The notes below the pieces were generated by a model. That model ran no database searches. It was not told the DNA's origin and was given only the letters and a program-made list of their open reading frames with translations. The position numbers and the translations under genes are program-made. Positions 1 to 8,180 of a DNA stretch of 64,000 bases are shown piece after piece; positions within the stretch are counted from its first letter, which is position 1, and every line of letters starts with the position of its first letter. The stretch lies in the NCBI GenBank assembly GCA_963790965.1, contig CAWBQO010000006.1, positions 372,001 to 436,000 of the forward strand, read 5' to 3'. Source of the DNA: CAWBQO01 sp963790965 (GTDB lineage: Bacteria > Bacteroidota > Rhodothermia > Rhodothermales > DASSAV01).

Positions 1-840
1 CATGTGGGTGCCGAACCAGGCGTCTATTGCCTCATCAGTGAGGTAACTCCGAACAATACCGCGAACGCGGGCGAGCGTCGCCGGAGTTATTTCGCCGGGG
101 TAAAGTTGCGGGCGCAGATCGGGGTCCGCGTAGCGCGCTTCCGGATCGATGCGGTCGAGCAGCGTTGCAAGGAAGCCTGACAGAATCTCCTCATGGCTCG
201 GCGCGCGAAAGCCGACCGAGAACGTCATGCAGTCGTCGAGGGCGATGCCGTTGTGCGGCACGCGAGGCGGCAGGTATAGCAGATCGCCGGGTTCAAGAAT
301 CCATTCCTCCTCGGCTACGAAGTTCTGCAGAATGCGCACGTCGAGGTCCGGCACAAGCACTTCTTCCTCCATCGGCTCGCGCATGATCTGCCAGCGCCTT
401 TTGCCCCGCGCCTGAAGCAAGAACACGTCATAGGAGTCGATGTGCGGCCCCACCCCGCCGGCACGGGGCGCGTAGCTCACCATGACGTCGTCGATACGCC
501 AACTCGGGATGAACTGGAAAGCGTCGCGCAGCGCTGCCACCTCCGGCACGTACTGATCAACCTCCTGCACGAGCAAGGACCAGTGTCCATCCGGGAGATC
601 GGCGAAGTCCTCTTCCATAAAAGGCCCGAAGCGGAGCTGCCACGGGTAGTCGCCTCCTTCTTCTTGAATGAGGCGCGCCGTCACGCCCTCTTCGCACGCA
701 AGCCCGGCCAGGTCCTCGGGGCTAACCGGGGACTCGAAGTCCGGAATGGCTCCGCGAATGAGCAGCGGCTTCTTTTGCCAGTAATCTTTGAGAAAGGCAG
801 CCGGCGTCAGTTCGCCGAGGTGCAGCGTGGGTACGGTCAT
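1..840 (-). CDS. RoxA/YcfD-like cupin ribosomal protein hydroxylase (3' end outside window)
   Basis: The first 280 codons are present; the C-terminus lies beyond the left edge. The protein looks like a JmjC/cupin 2-oxoglutarate-Fe(II) oxygenase of the RoxA (YcfD) group, which in E. coli hydroxylates an arginine of ribosomal protein L16. Visible support: the iron facial triad as H133-x-D135 (GPHIDSYDVF) and H196 (PPRVPHNG), the N-terminal WQKKPLLIRGA segment typical of the group, and a LEPGDLLYLPP strand. E. coli YcfD is about 370 aa, so roughly 90 residues are probably missing. The ATG at 840 fits the start of homologues. The gene heads leftward, 37 nt after a small membrane-protein gene. Family call is confident; the ribosomal substrate is inferred from the family. 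Confidence 0.85.
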   Translation of the reverse strand, partial: MTVPTLHLGELTPAAFLKDYWQKKPLLIRGAIPDFESPVSPEDLAGLACEEGVTARLIQEEGGDYPWQLRFGPFMEEDFADLPDGHWSLLVQEVDQYVPEVAALRDAFQFIPSWRIDDVMVSYAPRAGGVGPHIDSYDVFLLQARGKRRWQIMREPMEEEVLVPDLDVRILQNFVAEEEWILEPGDLLYLPPRVPHNGIALDDCMTFSVGFRAPSHEEILSGFLATLLDRIDPEARYADPDLRPQLYPGEITPATLARVRGIVRSYLTDEAIDAWFGTHM

Positions 841-877
841 ATGCAGTAGGGGAATAAAAAGCCCGCGCCGCGGCGCG

Positions 878-1078
878 TCAGAGCTGCGCGTCGAGTTCAT
901 TTAGGAGCGCCGCCCGTTCTTCCGGAGAGAGCGTGTCCGCATCGACCTCCGGCGGACCCGCGGGCGTAGCGGGCGGGAAGTCTCCCTCGCCGCCGGAAAG
1001 AAGCACGGCAACCGTCGCGAAGAGGCCGGTGGCAATGGAAGTGACGATCAGCACGTGAAAAAGCTTGTTCATCTGCAT
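878..1078 (-). CDS. small membrane-anchored or secreted protein, unknown function
   Basis: A 66-aa frame with one hydrophobic segment (about residues 8-27) followed by a Pro-rich then acidic tail (PPATPAGPPEVDADTLSPEE...). Two ATGs are close together, at 1078 and 1072; the second gives MNKLFHVL and looks the more natural start for a signal anchor. It sits between the amidohydrolase (stop at 1171) and the RoxA-like gene and could be cotranscribed with them. I recognise no family. Composition (hydrophobic anchor plus acidic exposed tail) makes it plausible as a real gene, but its small size leaves doubt. Confidence 0.5.
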   Translation of the reverse strand: MQMNKLFHVLIVTSIATGLFATVAVLLSGGEGDFPPATPAGPPEVDADTLSPEERAALLNELDAQL

Positions 1079-1170
1079 AGGAGGTTGGGTGAAGCTGAAG
1101 AGTGGTACCCTGTGGTGCCGGTGAAGTGCAGCCGGATGTTGAGAAACTTGCGGAAAAGGCCGCCCGTGTG

Positions 1171-2823
1171 CTACAATCCCCCGAAGATCGCCTCGCCGTC
1201 GAGGTAAGTCGCTTCGACGCGCGCCTGCAGGATCTCCCGGTCGGGAACGGTCATGATGTCTTTGCTCAAGACGACGAAATCCGCGCGCTTACCGGGTTCA
1301 ATCGATCCTACTTCATCTTCCGCGAAGCCGGCATACGCCGCGTCGAGCGTGAAAGCCCTCAGCGCTTCGGCGCGCGTAAACCGCTGCTCGGGCATCCAGC
1401 CGCCGTCCGGCTCGCCATTGGCGTCCTGCCGTGTCACGGCCGCATAGAACCCGAGCAGCGGATCGACGCGCTCCACCGGAAAGTCGGATCCAAACGGAAC
1501 GCGAACGCCCTCATCGAGGAAGGACCGCCAGGCGTAGGCCCCTTTGAGTCGCTCCGGCCCAAGCCGCTCTTCCGCCCACGGCATGTCGCTCGTAGCGTGC
1601 GTCGGTTGCATCGACGCAAGAACGCCGAGGGTCTTGAAGCGAGGAACGTCTTCGGGCGAGACGATCTGCGCGTGCTCGACGCGGTGCCGGCCCGGCCCCT
1701 GCCCCGCCCTCCCGAACGCTTGCTCATAGGCATCGAGCACCGTCCGAACGCCCCGGTCGCCAATCGCGTGGGTGTTGACCTGAAGGCCGCACCCGATCGC
1801 GCGGGCCACGATGCCGGTCAGCGTCGCGGTGTCGTACTGCAGCAGACCAAGGTTTCCCGGATCGTCCGTGTACGGCTCGAGCAGCGCTGCCCCCCGGCTA
1901 CCAAGCGCGCCGTCGATGTAGAGCTTGAGCGAGCGAACGTCGAGGCGGCCCGTCGTGTCGTGGAATGGTCCCTGTGCGCAGATCGCGTCCTGCGTCGGGC
2001 CGGGGCCGCCGATCATGCCATAGAGCCGCAGGTTGAACCAGCCTTCCTCGATGGCCTGCCTGTAGCGCGCCATATCGGCGAGGCTGAGACCGGCTTCGTG
2101 AACGCCGGTGAGGCCGTAGCGCGCCGTTTCCGCCAATACGCGGCGCAGCGCCTCCACGTCTTCCGCGCCGGAGGGTGGCGGGACTTCGCGCTGCACGATG
2201 TCCATGGCAGCGTCGATGAATACGCCCGTCGGCTCGCCCGCGCCGTCGCGCACGATGCGGCCGCCGGCAGGATCGTCCATTGAGCGCAGCCTGTCGATGC
2301 CGATGCGGCGTAGGGCAGCCGAGTTGGCCCATGCCGCGTGGCCGTCGATGCGGTGGAGCCAGACGGGCCGGTCCGGGAAACGAACGTCGAGATCCGCCCT
2401 CGTCGGGTAGCGCGCGTCCGTCCAGTCGTTCTGATCCCATCCTTGCCCCTGCAGCCAGGTGCCCTCCGGCAGGTTCTCGTCGAAGGCCGCGAGGCGGCCG
2501 AGGACTTCTTCGATGGAGCCGGTACCGACGAGGTCTGTTCGCATCATGCTTCGCCCCTGCCCCATCAGGTGCGCGTGGGCGTCGATGAGTCCGGGTACGA
2601 TGGCGCGGCCGCCGGCGTCGAGGCGCGGCGCATCGGGAAAGGCGTGCAAGACGCCCTCGTTGCTGCCCACCATCAGGAACCGGCCGCCGGCTACCGCGAA
2701 GGCCTCCGCTTGGGGCTCATCGTCGGAGACCGTGTAAACCCGCGCATTGACGACGACGTAGTCAGCCCCTGCGCCGGGTGACGCGAAGAACAAGATCGAG
2801 AGGAGCGGAAGGAGCGGCATCAT
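1171..2823 (-). CDS. amidohydrolase family protein (YtcJ-like, Amidohydro_3), exported
   Basis: About 550 aa from the ATG at 2823. That start gives a hydrophobic leader ending near FASPGAGA, so the enzyme is probably exported or lipid-associated. The frame stays open upstream to 2982, but that extension would overlap the divergent pcrB start. Metal-dependent hydrolase signatures are present: GLIDAHAHLMGQG (H83, H85), KLYIDGALGSRGA, QVNTHAIGDRG, RHRVEHAQIV and GSDFPVE near the C-terminus. Members of this YtcJ-type group hydrolyse amide bonds in small compounds, but substrates are mostly unknown. It is divergently oriented to pcrB, sharing a short promoter region around 2824-2936. Substrate not predictable from sequence. 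Confidence 0.88.
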   Translation of the reverse strand: MMPLLPLLSILFFASPGAGADYVVVNARVYTVSDDEPQAEAFAVAGGRFLMVGSNEGVLHAFPDAPRLDAGGRAIVPGLIDAHAHLMGQGRSMMRTDLVGTGSIEEVLGRLAAFDENLPEGTWLQGQGWDQNDWTDARYPTRADLDVRFPDRPVWLHRIDGHAAWANSAALRRIGIDRLRSMDDPAGGRIVRDGAGEPTGVFIDAAMDIVQREVPPPSGAEDVEALRRVLAETARYGLTGVHEAGLSLADMARYRQAIEEGWFNLRLYGMIGGPGPTQDAICAQGPFHDTTGRLDVRSLKLYIDGALGSRGAALLEPYTDDPGNLGLLQYDTATLTGIVARAIGCGLQVNTHAIGDRGVRTVLDAYEQAFGRAGQGPGRHRVEHAQIVSPEDVPRFKTLGVLASMQPTHATSDMPWAEERLGPERLKGAYAWRSFLDEGVRVPFGSDFPVERVDPLLGFYAAVTRQDANGEPDGGWMPEQRFTRAEALRAFTLDAAYAGFAEDEVGSIEPGKRADFVVLSKDIMTVPDREILQARVEATYLDGEAIFGGL

Positions 2824-2936
2824 GTGCGGGCGTGCTGCGTATGGTATGGCAAACAGGAAGGTAGCGAAGAGGGCCTTGCTAAATACAGCGGGGTACGCTA
2901 CCTTTTTCAGTTTACAAGTTTCGCACAGAAAGGCGC

Positions 2937-3710
2937 GTGGGTGGTATTGTGCAGTCGATCTACAGCTATCTGTTAAATACAAAGCACGAGAAAGGGGCCG
3001 GGTTTGTCGTGCTCGTAGATCCGGACAAGCTCTGCGAGAACGATATGCCGGCGCTCGGAGAGGCGTGCGACCTGGCCGGGGTGGACGCGCTCTTCGTCGG
3101 CGGGAGCCTGCTCCACGCGACGGAGGTCGACCTGTACGTCCGCAGGCTTAAAGAAGCGGCATCGCTTCCCGTGATCGGCTTCCCGGGGTCGCTCTACCAG
3201 ATCGCGCCGTCTCTCGACGCGGTGCTGTTTCTTTCGGTCGTCAGCGGCCGCAACCCGGAGTACCTTTTCGGGCAGCACGTTCACGCCGCGCCGATGATCC
3301 GCCGAATGGGCCTGGAGGCGCTCTCGACCGGCTATATGCTCGTCGAGTCCGGGCGCACGACGACCGCTCAGTACATGAGCCATTCGCAGCCCCTTCCCCG
3401 CCATAAGCCCGACATAGCCGCGGCGACGGCGCTCGCTGCCGAAATGATGGGCATGCGCTTCGTCTTCACCGACGCCGGCTCCGGTGCCGATCACACCGTG
3501 CCGTGTGAGATGATCGGAGCGATCGCCGAGGCCTGTACCATCCCGCTGATCGTCGGAGGAGGCTTACGCGAACCGTCCGAAGTGGCCGCGAAGGTGGAGG
3601 CCGGCGCGTCGTTCGTTGTTGTTGGCAATGCCATCGAGGCGTGCCACGACGCGCGGTACATCTCCGACCTTGCTGCAGCGGCTCATTCGCTCACGCCGAA
3701 GTTGGTGTAA
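2937..3710 (+). CDS. pcrB: geranylgeranylglyceryl phosphate synthase-type prenyltransferase (PcrB family)
   Basis: 257 aa starting with GTG. The (beta/alpha)8 fold signatures of the GGGPS/PcrB family are visible: VLVDPDK (residues 26-31), FVGGSLLHA, STGYMLVESG, FTDAGSGADHTVP and the phosphate-binding IVGGGLREP and VVGNAIE loops. The family joins a polyprenyl diphosphate to sn-glycerol-1-phosphate through an ether bond, the first committed step of archaeal-type lipids. Bacteroidota members belong to the group II enzymes and use geranylgeranyl or longer chains. Chain length cannot be read off here. The gene stands alone on the plus strand, divergent from the amidohydrolase, with no sn-glycerol-1-phosphate dehydrogenase gene nearby. 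Confidence 0.9.
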   Translation: MGGIVQSIYSYLLNTKHEKGAGFVVLVDPDKLCENDMPALGEACDLAGVDALFVGGSLLHATEVDLYVRRLKEAASLPVIGFPGSLYQIAPSLDAVLFLSVVSGRNPEYLFGQHVHAAPMIRRMGLEALSTGYMLVESGRTTTAQYMSHSQPLPRHKPDIAAATALAAEMMGMRFVFTDAGSGADHTVPCEMIGAIAEACTIPLIVGGGLREPSEVAAKVEAGASFVVVGNAIEACHDARYISDLAAAAHSLTPKLV

Positions 3711-3877
3711 GCGGCTGTTGAGCCGTAGCACGCGCGTCCGGCAGCAAAAGACCGCGCGGAGCGCCGCCGCCATGTTCTACTGGAGGCGCACGGAGCGGTC
3801 AGGTTGCAGCGCAGGGGCAAGTTGAAGCTCGCCCCTGGTACAAGCTCATAAGGCCGTTGCGGTCCATCAACGGAAGC

Positions 3878-4504
3878 TCACGGCACGGGTTGCCGGCCCA
3901 TCCCCTGCCCGGCCCCTCTGCCCTGTCCTGGTCCCATGCCTTGCCCTGGTCCCATGCCTTGTCCAGGTCCCATGCCTTGCCCGGTGCCTCTACCCGGACC
4001 CATCCCGGCTCCCATCCTTCCAGGGCCGGGGCGGATGGTGGTCTCAACGTTGTAAATCTCCCACACCCAGTAAGCGGCGTCGGCAAGCTGGCTGTCCGGC
4101 AGCGCGAGCGGCGGCATCAGACCATAGCGGTCGATGGCCATTGACATGAGGACCGACTTCTCCGGCGCGGGTGCCTTGACGTAGTCCACGATGTGCGCAA
4201 TAGCCTCCTCGCGCACTGCGAAGGCATCATGGTAGTGCTGCGAGACGCCGATGGCGGGAGGCGCGAGATCAGGCGGCGGACCGTAGTTGTGGCAGGCGGA
4301 ACAGACGGACTCATAGGTCTGCTGTCCCCGCCTGAAACGAGCCTGATCAAGGTCGAGCGAGTCCAGTCCCGGAAAGTCAGGAATGTCCAGGGACGCGGAT
4401 ACGGCCGGGGTTTGCGCAGGCTGTTCGGGCTGCGCTTTATCGGAACACGAGACGGCAAGCAGGAGACCGAGCACTGCCGCGAGAGAGATCAGGGTCCGCT
4501 TCAT
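3878..4504 (-). CDS. c-type cytochrome lipoprotein with Gly/Met/Pro-rich repeat tail
   Basis: 208 aa from the ATG at 4504. Signal peptide with lipobox LAVSC (C20), so a membrane-anchored lipoprotein. A single haem motif CSACH (C68, C71, H72) and a plausible axial Met in GLMPP mark a small mono-haem cytochrome c domain (about residues 55-150). The last ~50 residues are a low-complexity tail built of GQGMGP units, encoded by an 18-bp DNA tandem repeat at about 3928-3981. An electron-carrier role is likely; the partner is not evident. It would be matured by the haem lyase system that includes the CcmF encoded at 47.2-49.7 kb. Confidence 0.85.
   Translation of the reverse strand: MKRTLISLAAVLGLLLAVSCSDKAQPEQPAQTPAVSASLDIPDFPGLDSLDLDQARFRRGQQTYESVCSACHNYGPPPDLAPPAIGVSQHYHDAFAVREEAIAHIVDYVKAPAPEKSVLMSMAIDRYGLMPPLALPDSQLADAAYWVWEIYNVETTIRPGPGRMGAGMGPGRGTGQGMGPGQGMGPGQGMGPGQGRGAGQGMGRQPVP
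3928..3981. repeat. 18-bp minisatellite inside the cytochrome gene
   Basis: Three consecutive near-identical 18-bp units of the form CTGGTCCCATGCCTTGCC on the plus strand. They encode GQGMGP hexapeptides in the cytochrome's C-terminal tail. The unit length is a multiple of three, so slippage would change tail length without frameshift. Confidence 0.8.
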
Positions 4505-4625
4505 GGGGGCACGGGTTGATGGGTGAACCTTCCTCAACCTATCGCCAATTCCCGCGATGCGCAATCAGGGAGATGCCGTGTCTGGGTGTAGGGCCGTCCC
4601 TGATAGCAGGCAGGTGGCGGGGCGG

Positions 4626-5537
4626 TCAGCCGAATGCCGCCATGACGGCCGGAAGTACGCCCTGGAGGTCCCCTACTTCGCTGAGCACCACGGCACCAGG
4701 CCCGAGGCCAAGGAGCGGAACGGGATTGAGCGTGTGCGTTTTGATGGAAAGATCCTCGACGTTCCCGTGGTCGCTGGTGAGCAGAAAGAGGGTGTCCGGC
4801 GGGAGTCCGGCAAACAAGCGCGCCAGAAAGCGGTCGAGGCTGCGCAGGACGCCCGCTGCCTGCTCCGCAGACTGCGCGTGCCCGGCCTTGTCGGTGAGAT
4901 AGAACTCGAAAAGCGTGAGCCGGTGGCGTCGACTCACCGCAAGCAGGTATTCGGCCGCCGTTCTCTCGGAGATCGCCGCGGGTGCCGCTGACGGCGAGGG
5001 CCAACCCTTTCCGGTGAGGTTGGCCGGAACTGCGAGTCCGGCCTTCCAGTCGGCCTCCGTACGAATGCGGACACTTGCATCGAGACAGCAGCGGGTAGTG
5101 ACGGTCCACCGGTCCCGCTGCCGCCCCCATTCGAAGAATCGTTCCGGGTAGGCATTCGCAAAGGCGGCAGGCTCCGGCTCCGCCGGGAAGCGGCGCTGCA
5201 CCTGCCGAAACAGATTGTGCTCGGCGACAGCCGGGCGGGTGGCCGAATGCGGGAACGGCCCGAAGTGCCGTCCTGCAAGCGCGGCTCCATTGATGCCCGT
5301 AAACAGCGTCGCCTGCCCGGTCCCGCTTTGCGGCAGTCCCGGCACGCCGAGCGTGGCGTCGATGCCCTTGAACACCCGCTCCTGTTCTCCAATCGCCGCG
5401 TGCCCCGCCGTCCACCGGCCCCCGGATGCGGATTCGAAGGCGGGTAGCGACAGGGTCGCGAACGGATTCGCTTCCGCGTCCGGTCCAAGTCCGATGCCGT
5501 CGACGAACAGAAAGAGAACGCGGGCGGGAGAGATCAA
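4626..5537 (-). CDS. alkaline-phosphatase superfamily metalloenzyme (PF01676-like)
   Basis: 303 aa. The N-terminus VLFLFVDGIGLG carries the first metal-ligand aspartate (D13). The nucleophile region is PQSGTGQATLFTG (around S71/T73), with DKAGH and TSDHGNVED further on supplying the second metal site. This is the layout of the phosphoglycerate-mutase/phosphopentomutase-like metalloenzyme branch of the alkaline phosphatase superfamily, although the protein is shorter than iPGM (about 510 aa) and lacks its inserted domain. Likely a cytosolic phosphomutase, phosphatase or sulfatase of unknown substrate. Small standalone members of this kind recur in Bacteroidota. It lies 60 nt downstream of the SDR gene and may share its transcript. 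Confidence 0.8.
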   Translation of the reverse strand: MISPARVLFLFVDGIGLGPDAEANPFATLSLPAFESASGGRWTAGHAAIGEQERVFKGIDATLGVPGLPQSGTGQATLFTGINGAALAGRHFGPFPHSATRPAVAEHNLFRQVQRRFPAEPEPAAFANAYPERFFEWGRQRDRWTVTTRCCLDASVRIRTEADWKAGLAVPANLTGKGWPSPSAAPAAISERTAAEYLLAVSRRHRLTLFEFYLTDKAGHAQSAEQAAGVLRSLDRFLARLFAGLPPDTLFLLTSDHGNVEDLSIKTHTLNPVPLLGLGPGAVVLSEVGDLQGVLPAVMAAFG

Positions 5538-5597
5538 GGGGCGATGCCGGCGGAGAATCGGTAGCGAGTTCGAGTTACAGGCAGTTTTCCGCCCGGC

Positions 5598-6593
5598 TTA
5601 CCTCCGGGTGCCGAAGAAGAGGCCGAGACCCATCACGCCGGCGGCAAGGAGCGCGGCCTTGCCGGGGTTCAGCGAGGCGCGGGTATAGAGGCTCGACTGC
5701 ACGAGATGGCGCGGAACGTCGCCATGGACGCGGCCGCTGCCGGGCACGGGGGCATGGAGGGCGTCGGAGCGGGTCCTGGGCCCCTCCTCCCATTTCTGCT
5801 GGTCGAAGATGGAAGCTTCCATGAACCGGTCCGTGGCGCGCGGGGCCAGGTTCTCCATCAAGCCAAAGACCGCGCCGCCTGCGCCGACGGTCACGTCTCG
5901 CACGGGATCTTCCGCAACGGCGAGAATCGTTCTCGCGACTTCTTCCGGCGCGTACACCGGAGGCGGCAACGTCGCCGCTTCATCCATGAAGTTCTTTGCA
6001 TGTTGCGGGTACGGCGTGCCGATGCTCGACGGCTTCACGAGCGTCACCCAGATGGGCGCGTCCTGCTTCTCAAGCTCCATCCGCAGCGAGTCCGTAAAGG
6101 CCTTTACAGCGTGCTTGCTCGCGCCATAGTGGCCCTGCAGCGGGATCGCGCGCTCCGAAAGCACGCTGCCGATGTTGACCAAGACGCCCTTTCGCCTTTT
6201 CAGGTGCTCTACGGCCACGAGGCTGCCATTCACCACACCCCAGTAATTCGTGTCGAAGAGCCGGCGGGCATCTTCGAGCGGCACCTTCTCGATCTCCCCG
6301 TAAATAGAAATGCCCGCGCCGTTGACCCACGTGTCAAAGCCGCCGAACTCCGAGATCGCTTTCTCGGCCACGGCACGGACCGCGTCAGGGTCCGCTACAT
6401 CGACGACCGCGTAGGTAGCCTGTCCTCCTTTTGCGCGGATGTCCTCGACGGCCCGCCGAAGGCTTTCCTCGTCACGCGCCGCGAGGACTACCTTCGCGCC
6501 CTTCTCCGCCGCCATGTTGGCGGTCGCAAGCCCGATGCCGCTGGACGCCCCGGTGATGACGATCGTCTGTTCGTGTAGCTTTTTCGGTTCCAT
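5598..6593 (-). CDS. short-chain dehydrogenase/reductase with C-terminal membrane anchor
   Basis: 331 aa from the ATG at 6593; the frame is open further upstream but that part is not SDR-like. Classical SDR features: TGASSGIG cofactor loop (14-21), NGAG (91-94), catalytic S143, Y156-x-x-x-K160 (YGASK). After about residue 250 comes a long extension ending in a hydrophobic helix (AALLAAGVMGLGLFFG) and a basic tail, suggesting tail-anchoring to the inner membrane. An oxidoreductase using NAD(P)H; substrate unknown. Membrane-tethered SDRs of this form are common and act on diverse hydrophobic substrates. Confidence 0.88.
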   Translation of the reverse strand: MEPKKLHEQTIVITGASSGIGLATANMAAEKGAKVVLAARDEESLRRAVEDIRAKGGQATYAVVDVADPDAVRAVAEKAISEFGGFDTWVNGAGISIYGEIEKVPLEDARRLFDTNYWGVVNGSLVAVEHLKRRKGVLVNIGSVLSERAIPLQGHYGASKHAVKAFTDSLRMELEKQDAPIWVTLVKPSSIGTPYPQHAKNFMDEAATLPPPVYAPEEVARTILAVAEDPVRDVTVGAGGAVFGLMENLAPRATDRFMEASIFDQQKWEEGPRTRSDALHAPVPGSGRVHGDVPRHLVQSSLYTRASLNPGKAALLAAGVMGLGLFFGTRR

Positions 6594-6809
6594 ATGGGTG
6601 CCCTTGTACATGATGTCGTTCAACCGCGCCCGCGATTGGTGCACCCCATGTACCACGTCGAAGCGCGGCGGGTTGTCCGGCGCTCGGCCCGCGGACCAAC
6701 CTTGCCCATTCCGTAACCAGTTGCCGCGCGCTGTAACCGCGCGCCGCAACACGCAGAGGCGGCCGCCGAGAGGTTCGCTTTTCCGAGCTGCAAGACCGGC
6801 TCTGTGAGG

Positions 6810-7049
6810 CTACCGTACAGGCACGACTTCGCCGGTGGGCGTGATGCGCTCGTTGGATCGGGGGCGCGTGGTGGGGAAGTGATCGAGCGACGCCTCCGGG
6901 TCCCGGTCCTTCGGGACGAAGTGGACATGATCGCCGTGCGTGACCTCCGTGTACGGTGCCGAGTCGAACACGCCGAGCGCGTCCACCAGCACCACGAGCA
7001 TGAACAGGAGCGCGATAGCCAGAAGGATTTTGTTTCGGGTCGAGCGCAT
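6810..7049 (-). CDS. small single-pass membrane protein with HGDHVH motif
   Basis: 79 aa. Residues 8-27 form one transmembrane helix. A short exposed domain follows with a His-rich motif (H38-G-D-H41-V-H43) and a Pro/Arg-rich end. The motif is suggestive of metal binding, but this is only inference. No family recognised with certainty. It sits alone between the SDR and tRNA-Ser, with 216 nt of apparently empty sequence before the SDR start. Confidence 0.6.
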   Translation of the reverse strand: MRSTRNKILLAIALLFMLVVLVDALGVFDSAPYTEVTHGDHVHFVPKDRDPEASLDHFPTTRPRSNERITPTGEVVPVR

Positions 7050-7202
7050 GGCAAAAGAGGATGGACGAGCGCGCGGAAGAAAACGTGGGCGGGCGCAAAC
7101 GCAAGCGGCTCACCTGAAAAAGCACCGCCGAACGCCGCCGCCCCTCAGGTTCGAAGATCTACACGCGGGGCCTCAGGCGGCGGGGCAGCGGCCGGACTGC
7201 TG

Positions 7203-7289
7203 CGGAGGGGGAGGGATTCGAACCCCCGGTGCTCTTGCAAGCACGTCGGTTTTCAAGACCGATGCATTCAACCGCTCTGCCACCCCTCC
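7203..7289 (-). tRNA. tRNA-Ser (anticodon UGA)
   Basis: On the minus strand the 87-nt sequence begins GGAGGGG and ends CCCCTCC plus discriminator G, giving a perfect 7-bp acceptor stem. The anticodon arm is TCGGT-CTTGAAA-ACCGA, with anticodon TGA. A long variable arm (class II, CGTGCTTGCAAGAGCACC) and the T-arm GGGGGTTCGAATCCCCC are clear. CCA is not encoded. The cassette array's left end comes within about 15 nt of its 5' end. Confidence 0.95.
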
Positions 7290-7301
7290 GGTGTGCGGGG
7301 C

Positions 7302-7409
7302 GTGTAACTCACCACGCGCGCGCGTTGTTGCAGTCCGCAGCCAGCGCGAGTCTGTGTTGAACTTGATCTGCAGGCGCGCGGCGGTGCTGCCGGGAGCGTT
7401 CAGTTAGTG
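7302..7409 (-). other. possible degenerate attC (left-most)
   Basis: Bounded by GTGTAAC (7302-7308, the same 7-mer as in the attC at 8779) and GTTAGTG (7403-7409), whose TTA supplies the stop codon of the truncated DUF433 gene, as in other cassettes here. Only the outer TAACT/AGTTA bases pair well. The internal structure is poor, so this is tentative. Confidence 0.35.
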
Positions 7410-7490
7410 GACGGGCACGCGGGTACCCTGGAAGACCGGCGTGCCGCCTGAAATGTCAGAGTCAGCGTGGTAGACCTGGTGCCGTTCCAT
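7404..7490 (-). pseudogene. truncated DUF433 (VapB45-like antitoxin family) gene
   Basis: A 28-codon minus-strand frame from ATG at 7490 to TAA at 7404. It reads like the N-terminus of DUF433 proteins: ...SDISGGTPVFQGTRVPVH, with the family's hallmark GGTPVF-x-GTRVPV. Complete members are about 75 aa and go on with a helix-turn-helix-like segment that is absent here. The frame ends exactly at the GTTAGTG candidate core, suggesting the gene was cut at a recombination site. A second DUF433-like gene lies at the opposite end of the array (17473-17721), on the same strand. Too short to be functional on its own. Confidence 0.65.
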
Positions 7491-7561
7491 GCGTGTTCTG
7501 GCGCTTGGTATGTGGGGTCGAACGTCTCCCGGCACTTTTCCGATCCTTCGACTACACAGCG

Positions 7562-7686
7562 GAAGAACAGACGTGCCCTCAGCCGCGAAAGGCGGGGGTG
7601 CCCTTTGAGGGAGGCAAAGTAGGCGGCGAAGCTCAGATGAGGCCGGATCGTGCAGCCCTTCGCCCGCGGGTAGCGGCGGGTCATGC
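7562..7686 (-). other. attC site (long type, degenerate cores) of the DUF1801 cassette
   Basis: Left core GAAGAAC (7562-7568) is followed by CAGACGTGCCCTCAGCCGCG, which matches the same side of the attC sites at 8181 and 15986. Right core GTCATGC (7680-7686). Length about 125 bp agrees with the other long-type sites. Confidence 0.6.
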
Positions 7687-7696
7687 AGGCGGGTGC

Positions 7697-8110
7697 CTAC
7701 TGGCCTGCACGGGATACATTCAGCACTACGGCTGATTTGACGAGCGACACGAACGCCGCCTCATCAATCTCGTCGCCCTCGCGCAGGTCGATTGCACGCC
7801 GGACTTTGCCGTTGAGGCTCGCGTTGAACAGGCCCGAAGGGGCGTCGAGCGCGGCCCCGCTCGCAAAGGTCAGTTTCACCTTGTCCTTGTACGCCTCGCC
7901 CGTGCAGAGCATCCCATCGTGAGACCACACGGGAACGCCCATAGGGTTCGTGGGCTTCCGCCACTTCACGTCCTCGATCACCTCGGGGTCTGCTCGGCGT
8001 ATCAGGTCGCGGAGGTGGGACAGCTTCTCCCCCCGCCAGTCGTCAAGCTCTTTGATCCTTGCGTCGACCAGTTGGGATGGTGGGGTGTCGGCCTGCCGGC
8101 GCTCGCTCAT
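7697..8110 (-). CDS. DUF1801 / YdhG-like protein (cassette gene)
   Basis: 137 aa. The sequence reads as a DUF1801-type protein: IKELDDWRGEKLSHLRDLIR, DPEVIEDVKWRKPTNPMGVPVWSHDG, CTGEAYKDKVKLTF, GLFNASLNGKVRRAIDLREGD. The family is small, cytosolic and of unsettled biochemical role; members are frequent passengers of integron cassettes. Its own attC follows 10 nt after the TAG stop. About 70 nt separate its start from the preceding attC core, room for a ribosome site but no clear promoter. Last well-supported cassette of the array (distal to attI). Confidence 0.85.
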   Translation of the reverse strand: MSERRQADTPPSQLVDARIKELDDWRGEKLSHLRDLIRRADPEVIEDVKWRKPTNPMGVPVWSHDGMLCTGEAYKDKVKLTFASGAALDAPSGLFNASLNGKVRRAIDLREGDEIDEAAFVSLVKSAVVLNVSRAGQ

Positions 8111-8180
8111 GGTGATGGTCCATTGGGGTCGGATAGAACCGGTTCGGCCCTTACAACCGGTTTGTGCAGGAACTGAGGCC

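Noticed and set aside
1102..2283. Long plus-strand open frame opposite the amidohydrolase gene
   Set aside because: Composition is Arg-rich with no motif; it is the complementary-strand shadow of a clear enzyme gene in high-GC DNA.
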